Assembly: GCA_963709665.1 (NCBI GenBank)
Contig: CAVPWU010000003.1
Coordinates: 1 to 64,000, forward strand
From: DASZIT01 sp963709665
GTDB taxonomy: Bacteria; Actinomycetota; Acidimicrobiia; Acidimicrobiales; RAAP-2
Reading direction: 5' to 3'
DNA length: 64,000 nucleotides
The position numbers were made by a program, and so were the translations under genes. Under the pieces are notes generated by a model. The model saw nothing but the letters and a program-made list of their open reading frames with translations. It made no database searches and was not told where the DNA came from. Below, one piece after another: positions 34,261 through 46,809 of this stretch (position 1 is the first letter of the stretch; each line of letters begins with the position of its first letter).

Positions 34261-34892
34261 TCAGCCACGGGCCGGGACCCCCAACCGGCTCCGGACTTCC
34301 GCCCAGATCCGATCGCCGACCTCGTCGGCCGCCGGTCGGCCGTCCACCACCACCCACCGGTCGGGGTCGGCGTCGGCCATCTGCCGGAACCCGTCGGCCA
34401 CCCGCTGATGGAACGCCTCGCCCAGCGACTCGAACCGGTCGCGCCGCTCCCCGGCCCGGCGGGAGGCGGCGGTGGCGACCGGCACCTCGACCAGGATCTG
34501 CAGGTCGGGGCGGCGACCACCGGTGGCCCAGGTGACCAGGCGGCTCGAGCTCGCCGAGGTCCATGCCCCGTCCGTAGCCCTGGTAGGCGAAGGTGGAGGC
34601 GCTGATAGCGGTCGGTGACCACCCACCGGCCGACCCCCAGCGCCGGGTCGAGGACCTCGGCCACGTGCTGGGCGCGGTCGGCGGCCATCAGCAGGGCCTC
34701 GGCCCGCTCGGTCACCGGCGGCAACGACGGGTCGAGCAGCAGGGTGCGGAGGGACCCCCCCAGCGGGGTGGCGCCGGGCTCGAAGGTCAGCAGGGCGCCC
34801 AGCCGCTCGGCGAGCAGGCGGGCCTGGGTGGACTTTCCGCAGCCGTCGATCCCCTCCAGGGCGATCAGCCGGCCGCCGGACCCACCGGTCAC
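34261..34892 (-). CDS. tmk: thymidylate kinase (frameshifted in this sequence)
   Basis: GTG start at 34,892 overlaps the topA stop (GTGA). P-loop IALEGIDGCGKSTQARLLAE, then TFEPGATPLGGSLR and RAEALLMAADRAQH, and DRY at the LID region. The frame breaks near 34,607 and again near 34,545; the remainder is VTWATGGRRPDLQILVEVPV to RSRLGVPARG. Converts dTMP to dTDP for DNA synthesis. Two small indels within 65 bp in an essential gene point to sequence error. Confidence 0.85.
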
Positions 34893-37885
34893 TCGGAGCC
34901 GGGCGCCTTCAGGGCGGCCGTGGTGCGGGGCCGCCGCCTTGTTGGCCGGGGCCTTCGTGGCCGCCGCCTTCTTGGCCGGGGCCTTCGTGGCGGCGGTCTT
35001 CTTGGCCGCCTTCTTGGCCGGGGCCTTCTTGGCCGGGGCCTTCTTGGCCGGGGCCTTCTTGGCGGCCGCCTTCTTCCGGGTCGACGGTCCGGCCGCCCGG
35101 CGCTCGGCCAGGAGCTCGGAGCCGCGCTCCACGGTCAGCGACTCCACGTCGTCGCCCTTGCGGAGCGAGGCGTTGGTGGTGCCGTCGGTGACGTAGGGGC
35201 CGAAGCGCCCGTCCTTGATCACCATGGGCAGCCCGGTGTCGGTGTCGTTGCCCAGCTCGCGGAGCGGTCCGGCGGCGTTCCGGCCCCGGCGGGTCTTGGG
35301 CTGGGCGAACAGGGCCAAGGCCTCGTCGACGGTGACGGTGAGCAGCTGGTCCTCGGTCGAGCAGGCTCCGGGTGTCGGTCCCCTTCTTCAGGTAGGGGCC
35401 GAACTTCCCGTTGTGGGCCACGATCTCCTCGCCCTCGGGGTCGGTCCCGACCACCCGGGGGATGCGGAGCAGCTCCACCGCCTGCTCGAAGGTGAGGGTG
35501 GCCGGGTCCATGGACTGCGAAGAGCGACGAGGTCCGGGGCTTCGGGCGCGCCGTCGACCACCTCGCCCAGCTGCACGTAGGGGCCGAACCGGCCCGGCCG
35601 CACCTGGATGGGCAGGCCCGACTCCGGGTCGGTGCCCAGCACCCGGTCGGAGGACGGGGCCTCGAGGAGCTCCTCGGCCCGGGTCGGGGGTCAGCTCGTC
35701 GGGGGCCAGGTCCTCGGGGATGGAGACCCGGTCCTCCCCCCGCTGCAGGTACGGGCCGTAGCGGCCCACCCGGGCCACGATGTCCCGGCCGTCGCTGCCG
35801 GTGCCGATGGGGATGGAGTTGATCTCCCGGGCGTCGATCTCCCCGAGGTAGGTGGCCACCTCGCGCTTGAGCCCCAGACGGCCGACGTCGGAGCCCCCGC
35901 CGTTGCCGGCGGTCGCCTCCTCCGACGCGCCGTTGCCACCCGCCGTCCGACGGACCGGCGCCGTTGCCCGGCTGGCCGGTCCCGAAGTAGAAGCGGGTCA
36001 GCCAGGGCAGGGCCTCCTCGTTGCCGGAGGCGATCTCGTCGAGGTCGTCCTCCATCGAGGCGGTGAAGCCGTAGTCGACCAGGTCGCCGAAGTACCGCTC
36101 GAGCAGGCCGACCACCGCGAAGGCGGTGAAGGAGGGGACCAGGGCGGTGCCCTTCTTCCAGACGTAGCCGCGGTCGAGGATGGTGGCGATGACGCTGGCG
36201 TAGGTGGACGGCCGGCCCACCCCCAGCTCCTCCATGGCCTTGACCAGCGAGGCCTCCGTGTAGCGGGCCGGCGGCTGGGTGGCGTGGGAGCCGGGCTCGA
36301 GGTCGGTGACCGCCATCGGGTCGCCCTCGGCCATGGGAGGCAGGTGGACCTCGCGGTCGGCCAGCTCGGCGTCGGGGTCGTCCTCCCCCTCCACGTAGGC
36401 CCGGAGGAAGCCGGGGAACTGGATGACCTTGCCGCTGGCCGAGAACTCCGCCTCCCGGGCGGCGGCCCCGTCGGCGCCGGCCGACGTCCCCACCAGCCGC
36501 ACCTGGGCGCTGGTGCCGGTGGCGTCGTTCATCTGGGAGGCGACGGTGCGCTTCCAGATCATGTCGTAGAGCCGGAACTCGTCGCCCGACAGCGACCGGG
36601 ACGCCTCGTCGGGGGTGCGGAACGACTCGCCGGCCGGGCGGATGGCCTCGTGGGCCTCCTGGGCGTTCTTCACCTTGCGCTCGTAGCGACGGGGCTGGGC
36701 CGGCACGTACTCCGGGCCGTAGAGCGAGGTGGCCTGGGCGCGGGCGGCGTCGAGGGCCTGCGACGACAGGGTGGTCGAGTCGGTCCGCATGTAGGTGATC
36801 CAGCCCTGCTCGTAGAGGCGCTGGGCGATCTGCATGGCCCGCTTGGAGCTGAAGCGGAGCTTGCGGCCGGCCTCCTGCTGGAGGGTGGAGGTCATGAACG
36901 GGGGGGCCGGCGACCGGCGGAACGGCTTGTGGGTCATCGACTTCACCGCGAAGGGCGCGCCCTCCAGGCCGGCGGCCACCGCCCGGGCCTCGGTCTCGCC
37001 CAGCACCACCACCGAGTCGGGGGACTTGAGGACGCCGAGCTCGTCGAAGTCGCGCCCGGTGGCCAGCGACACCCCGTCGAGGGACACCAGGGAGGCGGTG
37101 AAGGAGGTGGGGACGCCGTCCGACCCGGCCGACCCGGCCGCCGGGGCCGGGCCGGCCGCCGACGCCGTCCGGAAGGTGCCGTCGAGGCCCCACCAGTCGG
37201 CCGACCGGAAGGCCATCCGGGCCCGCTCGCGCTCGACCACCATCCGGGTGGCCACGCTCTGGACCCGGCCGGCGGAGAGCCGGGGCATGATCTTCTTCCA
37301 CAGGACCGGCGACACCTCGTAGCCGTAGAGGCGGTCGAGGATCCGACGGGCCTCCTGGGCGTCGACCAGCCGGCGGTCGAGCTCCCGCCACTCGGTCACC
37401 GCCCGCTCGATGGCGGCCAGGGTGATCTCGTGGAAGACCATCCGCTTCACCGGCACCCGGGGGGCCAGCACCTCCAGGAGGTGCCAGGCGATCGACTCGC
37501 CCTCGCGGTCCTCGTCCGAGGCCAGGTACACCTCGCTGGCCTGCTTGACCAGCGCCTTCAACTTGGCCACCTGGGCCTTCTTGTCCGAGGACACCACGTA
37601 GAGCGGCTTGAAGCCGTTGTCGACGTCCACCCCCAGGCGGGACCACGCCTCGCCCTTGTAGGCGGCCGGCACCTCGTCGGCGCCCCGGGGCAGGTCCCGG
37701 ATGTGCCCGATGGACGACTCGACCACGTAGCCGGGGCCCAGCAGGCTCGAGATGGTCTTGGCCTTGGCCGGTGACTCCACGATGACCAGCGGTTTCGCCC
37801 CGGCAGGCGGGGAGCCTCCGGCACGTCGCCCGGCACGGGTCCCGGCGCCCTCGTCCGTCGTCTCTGTCAGGTCGGTGGTTGTCAT
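34889..37885 (-). CDS. topA: DNA topoisomerase I (frameshifted near its 3' end)
   Basis: Starts at ATG 37,885. Toprim domain VIVESPAKAKT and DEDREGE; catalytic tyrosine in QGWITYMRTDSTTL. The first 645 codons (to about 35,940) are intact. The C-terminal zinc-free repeats (RYGPYLQRGEDRVS, RFGPYVQLGEVVDG, KFGPYLKKGTDT, RFGPYVTDGTTNAS) and a Lys/Ala-rich tail (KKAPAKKAPAKKA) are spread over three frames, with breaks near 35,940, 35,690, 35,520, 35,365 and 34,930. The stop overlaps tmk. The enzyme relaxes negative supercoils; the tail is typical of actinobacteria. Breaks are most likely sequence errors. Confidence 0.88.
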
Positions 37886-37936
37886 GGCTGTCGCGACAGG
37901 GTGAACGCCGCGCTCGCCCGCTGTCAAGGCCGTCCC

Positions 37937-37970
37937 CCGCCGCCGGAGGGCCCAGGCCCCCCGGCGGCGG
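37937..37970 (-). terminator. GC-rich hairpin after hppA
   Basis: Perfect 10-bp arms CCGCCGCCGG and CCGGCGGCGG around a 14-nt loop, starting 6 nt after the hppA stop on the minus strand. No U-tract follows, as is common for actinobacterial terminators. It separates hppA from topA, which starts at 37,885. Confidence 0.6.
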
Positions 37971-37976
37971 TTGCGC

Positions 37977-40379
<2,403 letters not shown>

Positions 40380-40612
40380 CGGTGGTGCTCCCTTCGATTG
40401 CAGAACTCGGTCGTGGTCGGAACGGGTCGGTACCGGCGCCGCGCGACCCGCGTCGGGACGGAATCCCCCCGAAGTGAGTCACGGCCGATGCCGAACACCG
40501 GGGCGCGCACTGAAAGCGCGCCGATCCGGCGGTGCGGGCAGAAGCTAGCGACAAAACAGCCCCCAGGCAAGAACGGGGTTCCGGGCGGTCACCCGGGGCG
40601 GGGAGGGGCGGC

Positions 40613-43099
40613 TCAGCCCGGGCGCTCGTCGGCCTCCGGGCCGGCGATCAGCTCGTAGTCGGGGTTGAGAATTGCCTGGTGGCGGGACCAGTCGCCCACC
40701 ATCCCCTCCACCAGGAGCCGGGCCCCGGGCTGGATCCCCGGGATGCGGCGGCGTCCCTGGAACACCAGGAGGAGCTTGCCGGTGTCGTCGGCCAGCACCG
40801 CCTCGAGGTTGGAGGTCCCGGCCCGGGGCTGCACCCGGACCGACCGGACCCGACCGGCCACCCGGACCCGGTGGCGCCACTCGGCCTCGCCGATCGGGAT
40901 GGTGCCCGCTCCCCGGGCGCCGAAGGCGGACCGGTCGAAGGCCGGCTTGGCGCTGGCCCGCTCGGCGCGGGTGGGCCGGGGCCCCGCCCCCCCGTCGGCC
41001 ACGGTGACGGCGGCGGCGTCGATGGTCGGGCGGCGCCACTCCCGGCGGCGGGACAGCCAGCCGCCGGTCAGCTGGTAGGGCACCACGGTGGCGTTGACGT
41101 GGGACAGCTGGCTCACGGCGGTGGCGATCCGGTCGGCGGTGCCGTCGTGGAGGAGCCGCTGCCATCCGGCCGCGAACCCCCGGCGGGGCAGCAGCATGGT
41201 CAGCTCGGTGGTCCGGTCGGCCACCGTCTCGGCGGCCAGCTCGAGGGTGGCGCGGGTCAACCGCCGGTCCTCGCACTCCATGACGTCGAGGGGGAGCCGG
41301 GTCAGACCCAGGCGGCTCCACTCCGCCTCGAGGGCGGCCGACTCCCGGTTGTCGAGGGCGAAGTGGACGGCCCGGAGCTCGTCGGGGTGGAGGGTGCGGG
41401 CGTACTGGAGTGCCCGGGCCGACGCCATGTCGAGCCGGTCGACCAGCACGATGACCACGTGGCGGGAGAGCACCGGGGCCTCGGCGGCCTCGGCGGCCCC
41501 CTCCTCGAGCTGCTCCTCCTCGTTGACGTACTGCTTGTGGAGCTTGATCAGCCCCAGGTACATGAGCGGGCCGACCACCACCACCACCCAGGCCCCCTCC
41601 TTGAACTTCACGGTGGCGAAGATGAGGACGATGATGGCGGTCAGGACGGCGGAGAAGCCGTTGATGGCCACCTTGCGCTGCCAGTTGGGTCCCTTGTGGT
41701 CGAGGTGGTGCTTGACCATCCCGGCCCCGGCCATGGCGAAGCCGGTGAACACCCCGATGGCGTACAGGGCGACCAGGCTCGACACCTGGGCCGAGGTGGC
41801 CAGGATCAGGACCAGGGCCACCACGGTGAGGACGATGATGCCGTTGGAGAACGCCAGCCGGTGGCCCCGCCGGGTCAGCTGTTTGGGCAGGAAGGCGTCC
41901 TCGGCCACGAAGCTGGCCAGGAAGGGGAACCCGTTGAAGCTGGTGTTGCCCCCGGTGTAGAGGATGAGGACGGTGGCGAACTGGACCACGTAGAAGAGGA
42001 GCTTCCCCACCGGCCCGTCGCCCAGCACGTACCGGACCTCCTGGGAGACCACCGTCGGCGACCCCTGGACATAGGGCACGGCGTGGGTCCAGTGGGCGAT
42101 GAGGGTGACCCCCAGCACCAGAAAGGCCAGGACGCTGCTCATGACGACCAGGGTCTGGCGGGCGTGGCGGGAGGCCGGCTCGCGGAACGACCCCACCCCG
42201 TTGGAGATGGCCTCCAGCCCGGTGAGCGAGGAGCCTCCGTTGGCGAACGACTTCAGGATGATGATGAACGACGCCCCGTAGAGCAGGCCGGATGCCGAGT
42301 GGCCGATGGCCACCGTCCCGGCGTGCTGCGGGATGGCGTGGACGGCCAGGGTGCCGGTGGCCTTCTTGACGTACCCGACGATCACCACCAGGCCCAGGCT
42401 GAAGATGAAGAAGTAGGTGGGGAAGGCGAAGAACTTGCCGGCCTCCCGGATGCCCCGGAGGTTGCCGTAGAGGAGGAGGAGGACCACCGCCACCGTGATG
42501 GGCACGGTGAGGTTGTGGCCCCCCACGTCCAGCAGCTTGGGGAAGGCGCTGGTGAGGGCGGCGGTGCCGGCCGCCGTCTGGACCGCCACCGTCACCGTGT
42601 AGTCGATGAGGAGCGCCACCGCCGCCACCTGGGCCACGTTGGGACCGAAGTTCTCCCGGGCCACCACGTAGGAGCCGCCGGCCTTGGTGTAGAGCTTGAT
42701 GACGTCCAGGTAGGAGAGGGTGACGAAGAACAGCACCCCGAGGATGGCCATGGTCACCGGGACCACCAGGGCGAATCCGGCCAGGCCCACCGCCGGCACC
42801 AGGATGGTGAGCATCTCCTCGGTGCCGTAGGCCGAGGACGAGATGCAGTCGGGGGCGAGCACCCCGAGGGCGGAGGGGCGTCCGAGACGTTCGCCGCTCA
42901 GCTGCTCGTTGACCAGCGGCGGTCCCAGCAGGGCGTTCTTCAGCCGGTAGCGGAGGGTCTCGGGGAGGTCCACCGAGATGGTGGCGGTGATCGCCGGCTG
43001 CGACCTCCGGGCCGGACCGCGGGCCGCGGGAGGCACCGTGCCCGGGTCGTGGGCTACCGGCGCGGCCACTCCCCCTTCGCCGGCACCGGGGTCGTCCAC
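40613..43099 (-). CDS. APC-superfamily (KimA-like) permease fused to an OB-fold domain
   Basis: About 828 residues if GTG 43,099 is the start (GTG 43,069 also possible). Twelve membrane helices start after SSSAYGTEEMLTILVPAVGL; features of KimA/YdaO-type transporters include LYTKAGGSYVVARENFGPN and TGLEAISNGV. A cytoplasmic USP-like part follows (HVVIVLVDRLDMASARALQY). The last 90 residues (VRVAGRVRSVRVQPRAGTSN, LLLVFQGRRRIPGIQPGARL) form an OB-fold like the separate Rv2694c protein of Mycobacterium. Divergent ceoB-ceoC K+ regulators 94 bp away point to potassium uptake. The fusion joins two genes that flank ceoBC in Mycobacterium. Confidence 0.82.
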   Translation of the reverse strand: MDDPGAGEGGVAAPVAHDPGTVPPAARGPARRSQPAITATISVDLPETLRYRLKNALLGPPLVNEQLSGERLGRPSALGVLAPDCISSSAYGTEEMLTILVPAVGLAGFALVVPVTMAILGVLFFVTLSYLDVIKLYTKAGGSYVVARENFGPNVAQVAAVALLIDYTVTVAVQTAAGTAALTSAFPKLLDVGGHNLTVPITVAVVLLLLYGNLRGIREAGKFFAFPTYFFIFSLGLVVIVGYVKKATGTLAVHAIPQHAGTVAIGHSASGLLYGASFIIILKSFANGGSSLTGLEAISNGVGSFREPASRHARQTLVVMSSVLAFLVLGVTLIAHWTHAVPYVQGSPTVVSQEVRYVLGDGPVGKLLFYVVQFATVLILYTGGNTSFNGFPFLASFVAEDAFLPKQLTRRGHRLAFSNGIIVLTVVALVLILATSAQVSSLVALYAIGVFTGFAMAGAGMVKHHLDHKGPNWQRKVAINGFSAVLTAIIVLIFATVKFKEGAWVVVVVGPLMYLGLIKLHKQYVNEEEQLEEGAAEAAEAPVLSRHVVIVLVDRLDMASARALQYARTLHPDELRAVHFALDNRESAALEAEWSRLGLTRLPLDVMECEDRRLTRATLELAAETVADRTTELTMLLPRRGFAAGWQRLLHDGTADRIATAVSQLSHVNATVVPYQLTGGWLSRRREWRRPTIDAAAVTVADGGAGPRPTRAERASAKPAFDRSAFGARGAGTIPIGEAEWRHRVRVAGRVRSVRVQPRAGTSNLEAVLADDTGKLLLVFQGRRRIPGIQPGARLLVEGMVGDWSRHQAILNPDYELIAGPEADERPG

Positions 43100-43193
43100 C
43101 CCCTCAGTAAAACACGGTGCCGGGTCGGGGAGAAAAGCCGACGCCCCCGTCCACCGGGTGGGCGAGTTGTCAACGCCTCCCGGGCCGTGTTGC

Positions 43194-43937
43194 ATGGTCC
43201 ACGTGCACATCATCGTCGTGGGATGCGGTCGGGTCGGTTCCGGACTGGCGGTCGACCTGGTGGAGGCGGGCCACTCGGTGGCCGTCATGGACCGGAACGA
43301 GAAGGCCTTCCGCCGGCTGCCCGACGACTGGCCGGGAACCCGGGTGGTGGGCTCCGGCTTCGACCGCGACGACCTCGACAAGGCGGGGGCCCGGGAGGCG
43401 GAGTCGCTGGCCGCGGTGAGCAGCGGCGACAACTCCAACATCCTCACCGCCCGCATCGCCCGCGAGACCTACGAGATCCCCAACGTGGTGGCCCGGATCT
43501 ACGACCCGCGCCGCGCCCAGATCTACCTGCGGCTGGGGATCGCCACCGTGGCCACCGTCTCCTGGACCATCGACCAGGTCCGGCGGCGGCTGGTCCCCGG
43601 GGAGTCCGACGTCGAGTGGACCGACTCCACCGGCAGTGTCTGCCTGGTGGAGCGGGCCCTCCCCCCGCGGTGGGCCGGCAAGCGGCTCGAGGAGCTGACC
43701 ATCCCCGGCGAGGCGGTGCTGATCTCGGTGACCCGGGCCGGGGTGGTCCGGCTCGACCTCGACGGTCTGGTCGGCCAGGACGGTGACGTCCTCCACCTGA
43801 TGGTGGCCGACAAGGCCCGGCCCGAGCTGGAGGACCGGCTCGAGCCCCCCCACCTCACCCGGGGGCACGAGGCGCCGATCACCGTGGTGGCGGGGATCCC
43901 GGTCACCGCCGTCGACCTCGAGGAGGGCCCGGCATGA
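43194..43937 (+). CDS. ceoB: TrkA-type K+ transport regulator CeoB
   Basis: 247 residues from ATG 43,194 (MVHVHIIVVGCGRVGSGLAV). Rossmann RCK-N domain: GCGRVG, acidic end of strand 2 in VAVMDRNEKAF, GSGFDRDDLDKAGA. The C-terminal RCK-C part includes EELTIPGEAVLISVTRAGVV. Binds nucleotides and gates K+ transport. It overlaps ceoC by 4 bp and is divergent from the KimA-like permease; no TrkH/TrkG channel gene is present in the window. Confidence 0.9.
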   Translation: MVHVHIIVVGCGRVGSGLAVDLVEAGHSVAVMDRNEKAFRRLPDDWPGTRVVGSGFDRDDLDKAGAREAESLAAVSSGDNSNILTARIARETYEIPNVVARIYDPRRAQIYLRLGIATVATVSWTIDQVRRRLVPGESDVEWTDSTGSVCLVERALPPRWAGKRLEELTIPGEAVLISVTRAGVVRLDLDGLVGQDGDVLHLMVADKARPELEDRLEPPHLTRGHEAPITVVAGIPVTAVDLEEGPA

Positions 43938-44596
43938 GGGTGGCCATCGCCGGAGCCGGCAGCGTGGGCACCGCCATCGCCTCCGACCTCCACGCCGGAG
44001 GGCACGACGTCCTGATCATCGAGCAGGACCCCGACCTGGTCGCCCGCCTCCGGGGTGAGCTGGACATCACCTGGGTGGTGGCCGACGCCTGCGAGGTGTC
44101 GTCCCTCGATGCCGCCGGCCTGGCCACCGTCGACGTGGTGGTGGCGGCCACCGGGGACGACGAGGACAACCTGGTGGTGTCCCTGCTGGCCAAGCAGGAG
44201 TTCGCGGTGCCCCGGGTGGTGGCTCGGGTGAACCACCCCAAGAACCAGTGGCTGTTCAACCAGAGCTGGGGGGTCGACGTCTCCGTCTCCACCCCCCAGC
44301 TGCTCACCGCCCTGGTGGAGGAGGCGGTCTCGGTGGGGTCGCTGGTCCGCCTGCTCCAGTTCGAGGGGGGCAGCGCCCACCTGGTGGAGGTGACCCTGGC
44401 CGACGACTCACCGGCGGCGGGCACCAGCCTGGTCGACCTGGGCATCCCCCGGGACGCCACCGTGGTGGCGGTGGTCCGCGAGGACCGGCTCATCGTGCCC
44501 CGGGGCGACACCCGGCTGGCCGCCGGGGACGAGGTGCTGGTGCTGGTCACCGCCGAGGCGGAGTCGGCCGTGCAGAGTCTGCTGGTGGGGCGCTGA
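43934..44596 (+). CDS. ceoC: TrkA-type K+ transport regulator CeoC
   Basis: 220 residues, ATG overlapping the ceoB stop (ATGA). RCK-N MRVAIAGAGSVGTAIASDLH and LIIEQDPDLVARLRGEL; RCK-C domain TSLVDLGIPRDATVVAVVRE and AGDEVLVLVTAEAE. Paralogue and partner of CeoB, the pair usually acting as a heteromeric cytoplasmic gate. Confidence 0.9.
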   Translation: MRVAIAGAGSVGTAIASDLHAGGHDVLIIEQDPDLVARLRGELDITWVVADACEVSSLDAAGLATVDVVVAATGDDEDNLVVSLLAKQEFAVPRVVARVNHPKNQWLFNQSWGVDVSVSTPQLLTALVEEAVSVGSLVRLLQFEGGSAHLVEVTLADDSPAAGTSLVDLGIPRDATVVAVVREDRLIVPRGDTRLAAGDEVLVLVTAEAESAVQSLLVGR

Positions 44597-44601
44597 CCGG
44601 T

Positions 44602-45390
44602 TTGCGGGCCGCCTTCTTCGACCTCGACAAGACGGTCATCGCCAAGGCGTCGATCGCCGCCTTCGGCCGGCCGCTCTACCGGGGCGGGCTCATCAACCGC
44701 CGCCTCATCGCCCGGGCGGTGGTCTCCCAGATCGTCTATCTCCACCTCGGGGCCAGCGAGCAGAAGCTCGACCGGATGCGGGAGTCGATGCTCACCCTCA
44801 CCAAGGGGTGGGACCAGGCCCAGATCCGGGAGATCGTGCGGGAGGCCCTGGAGGAGACGGTGGAGCCGATCATCTATGCCGAGGCGCTCGACCTCATCGA
44901 GGCCCACCGGGCGGCCGGGCACAAGGTGTTCCTGGTGTCGGCCTCGCCGGAGGAGGTGGTCGAGCCGCTGGCCGAGCACCTGGGCGTCGACGGGTGCATC
45001 GCCACCCGGACCCTGGTCGACCAGGAGGGCCGGTACGCCGGGGAGATGGAGTTCTACGCCTACGGGCCGTTCAAGGCCGAGGCCATCGTGGCGCTGGCCG
45101 AGGCGGAGGGCATCGACCTCGGTGAGTCGTGGGCCTACTCCGACTCCTACACCGACCTCCCGATGCTCGAGGTGGTCGGTCACCCGGTGGCGGTCAACCC
45201 CGACCGGGTACTGGCCAAGACGGCCAAGGAGCGGGAGTGGGAGGTCATGCAGTTCACCAAGCCGGTGCGACTGCGCGACCGGGTCAGCGTGCCCAGCCTG
45301 CCGATGACGGCCATGCTGGCCGGCGGGACGGCGGCGGCCGCCACCGGCGCGCTCCTGGCGTGGCGCGTGGCGCGCCGGACCAGGGGCTGA
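44602..45390 (+). CDS. HAD-superfamily IB hydrolase (SerB/CicA-like)
   Basis: 262 residues from TTG 44,602; there is no ATG before the catalytic motif, and the stop of ceoC is 6 bp upstream. Motif I AAFFDLDKTVIAK (nucleophile Asp), motif II VFLVSASPEEVVEP, motif III with Lys in YGPFKAEAIVALAE, motif IV YSDSYTDLPMLEVV. A C-terminal hydrophobic segment (PMTAMLAGGTAAAATGALLA) may anchor it to the membrane. Small-molecule phosphatase, substrate unknown. Confidence 0.88.
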   Translation: MRAAFFDLDKTVIAKASIAAFGRPLYRGGLINRRLIARAVVSQIVYLHLGASEQKLDRMRESMLTLTKGWDQAQIREIVREALEETVEPIIYAEALDLIEAHRAAGHKVFLVSASPEEVVEPLAEHLGVDGCIATRTLVDQEGRYAGEMEFYAYGPFKAEAIVALAEAEGIDLGESWAYSDSYTDLPMLEVVGHPVAVNPDRVLAKTAKEREWEVMQFTKPVRLRDRVSVPSLPMTAMLAGGTAAAATGALLAWRVARRTRG

Positions 45391-45455
45391 GCGGCACCCG
45401 GCCCGTCAACCCGGCCGGTGGGCCGGCCGACGCCACGGCCAGGGTGCCGGATGCC

Positions 45456-45530
45456 TCAGGCCGGGCGGAGCCGCTTGGCGGCCACGATGCCGAGGGCGAT
45501 GAGGATGGCGAGGATCAGAAGCTTCTTCAT
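45456..45530 (-). CDS. 24-residue membrane peptide, DLW-39-like
   Basis: MKKLLILAILIALGIVAAKR plus LRPA. Very short lysine-started single-helix proteins of the DLW-39 type are conserved in actinobacteria; this one lacks the usual C-terminal DLW segment. No ribosome site is visible. Without comparative data it could be chance, but the KK-hydrophobic-KR layout is typical. Confidence 0.4.
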   Translation of the reverse strand: MKKLLILAILIALGIVAAKRLRPA

Positions 45531-45690
45531 ACGGGCGATGGTACCCCGTGGATGGCGGGTCTGCCTCCGGGGCCCGGGGGGGAGGTGGGCGCCGACCCGC
45601 CGGCGGGTTCCGACGCCGTCGGGCACTGCCGGCCCCACCCCGGACGGCTCGGTCCCATCCGCACGGACGCCGGCGGAGCCGGCCGGCCGC

Positions 45691-46635
45691 TCAGACGGTC
45701 AGCAGGTCGCGGGCGCCGGTGTCCGAGGACGGGTGGCGCAGCTTCGACATCGCCCGGGCCTCGATCTGACGGATCCGCTCCCGGGTCAGGTTGAAGTGCT
45801 CCCCGACCTCCTCGAGGGTGCGGGGCTCGCCCCGGTCGAGGCCGAACCGGAGCCGGAGGATCTCCCGCTCGCGCTCGTCGAGGGGCGACAGCAGGCGCCC
45901 GATCTCATCGGGGAGGAGGGAGACGGCGGCCACCTCGAAGGGCGACTCGGCCGAGCGGTCTTCCACCACGTCACCCAGCTCGGCGTCGCCGTCCTCGCGG
46001 AGCGGCTCGGAGAGCGACAGCGGCTCGGCGCGGAAGCGGAGCGCCTCGACCAGCTTGTCCTCGGGCATCTCCACCTCGGCGCCCAGCTCGGCCAGCGTGG
46101 CCGGGCGGCCGTACTTCAGCTCGAGACGGGCCTGGGCCTTCTGCACCCGGGCCAGGGTGTCGCCGGCGTGGACGGGGAGGCGGATGGTCCGGCCGGTGTT
46201 GGCGATGCCCCGGGTGATGGCCTGGCGGATCCACCAGGTGGCGTAGGTGGAGAACTTGAAGCCCTTGCGCCAGTCGAACTTCTCGACGGCGTGCATGAGG
46301 CCCAGGTTCCCCTCCTGGATGAGGTCGAGCAGCGGCAGGCCGGACGCCTGGTACTTCTTGGCGATGGAGACCACCAGCCGCAGGTTGGACTGCACGAAGG
46401 TCTGCTGGGCGTTCTCGCCCTGCAGCGTGGTGCGCCGGAGCTCCCGCTTCTTCGCCGGGGTCAGTCCCTTGGGGGTGGAGGCGAGGAGGGCGTCGGACTC
46501 CCGTCCGGCCTCGATGGCCTGGGCCAGGCGCACCTCATCGTCCTTGGTGAGCAACGGGTACTGCCCGATGTCGGTCAGGTACAGCCGTACCAGGTCCTCA
46601 TCGTCTCGCTCGAGGCGCTCCTTTGCCAACGTCAC
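45691..46635 (-). CDS. sigma-70 factor (primary or group 2)
   Basis: 314 residues from GTG 46,635, with AAGGA just upstream. Region 1.2 DLVRLYLTDIGQYPLLTKDD, region 2 NLRLVVSIAKKYQASGLPLL and FKFSTYATWWIRQAITRGIA, region 3 ELGAEVEMPEDKLVEALRFR, region 4 LDEREREILRLRFGLDRGEP and LEEVGEHFNLTRERIRQIEA. There is no long N-terminal region 1.1, so it may be either the short primary sigma of this lineage or a HrdA/SigB-like alternative. Confidence 0.92.
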   Translation of the reverse strand: MTLAKERLERDDEDLVRLYLTDIGQYPLLTKDDEVRLAQAIEAGRESDALLASTPKGLTPAKKRELRRTTLQGENAQQTFVQSNLRLVVSIAKKYQASGLPLLDLIQEGNLGLMHAVEKFDWRKGFKFSTYATWWIRQAITRGIANTGRTIRLPVHAGDTLARVQKAQARLELKYGRPATLAELGAEVEMPEDKLVEALRFRAEPLSLSEPLREDGDAELGDVVEDRSAESPFEVAAVSLLPDEIGRLLSPLDEREREILRLRFGLDRGEPRTLEEVGEHFNLTRERIRQIEARAMSKLRHPSSDTGARDLLTV

Positions 46636-46809
46636 AGTCCTTCGTTCTCCCCGCGTGCGGGGGTGGCCACTCCCTCGAAGCGCCCCCGGTGTCCCGGTGC
46701 ACGCTCGTCGAATGAGGCGCTCTCGGGCGCAACTATCGCTGCGGTCGAAGTTTACCGGACGCGTCAAGCCCTTCGGCCGTCGGGGGGGCCGAATCGGGGC
46801 CCCGGCGGC

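Noticed and set aside
33138..37885. True pseudogenes of holB, tmk and topA
   Set aside because: Conserved residues persist across the frame breaks, all three genes are normally essential, and breaks cluster in short GC runs, which fits sequence error better.
40532..43786. 1,084-codon open frame on the plus strand
   Set aside because: It is antisense to the KimA-like permease and rich in Gly, His, Asp and Val as expected for a shadow of a GC-rich gene; no domain is recognisable.
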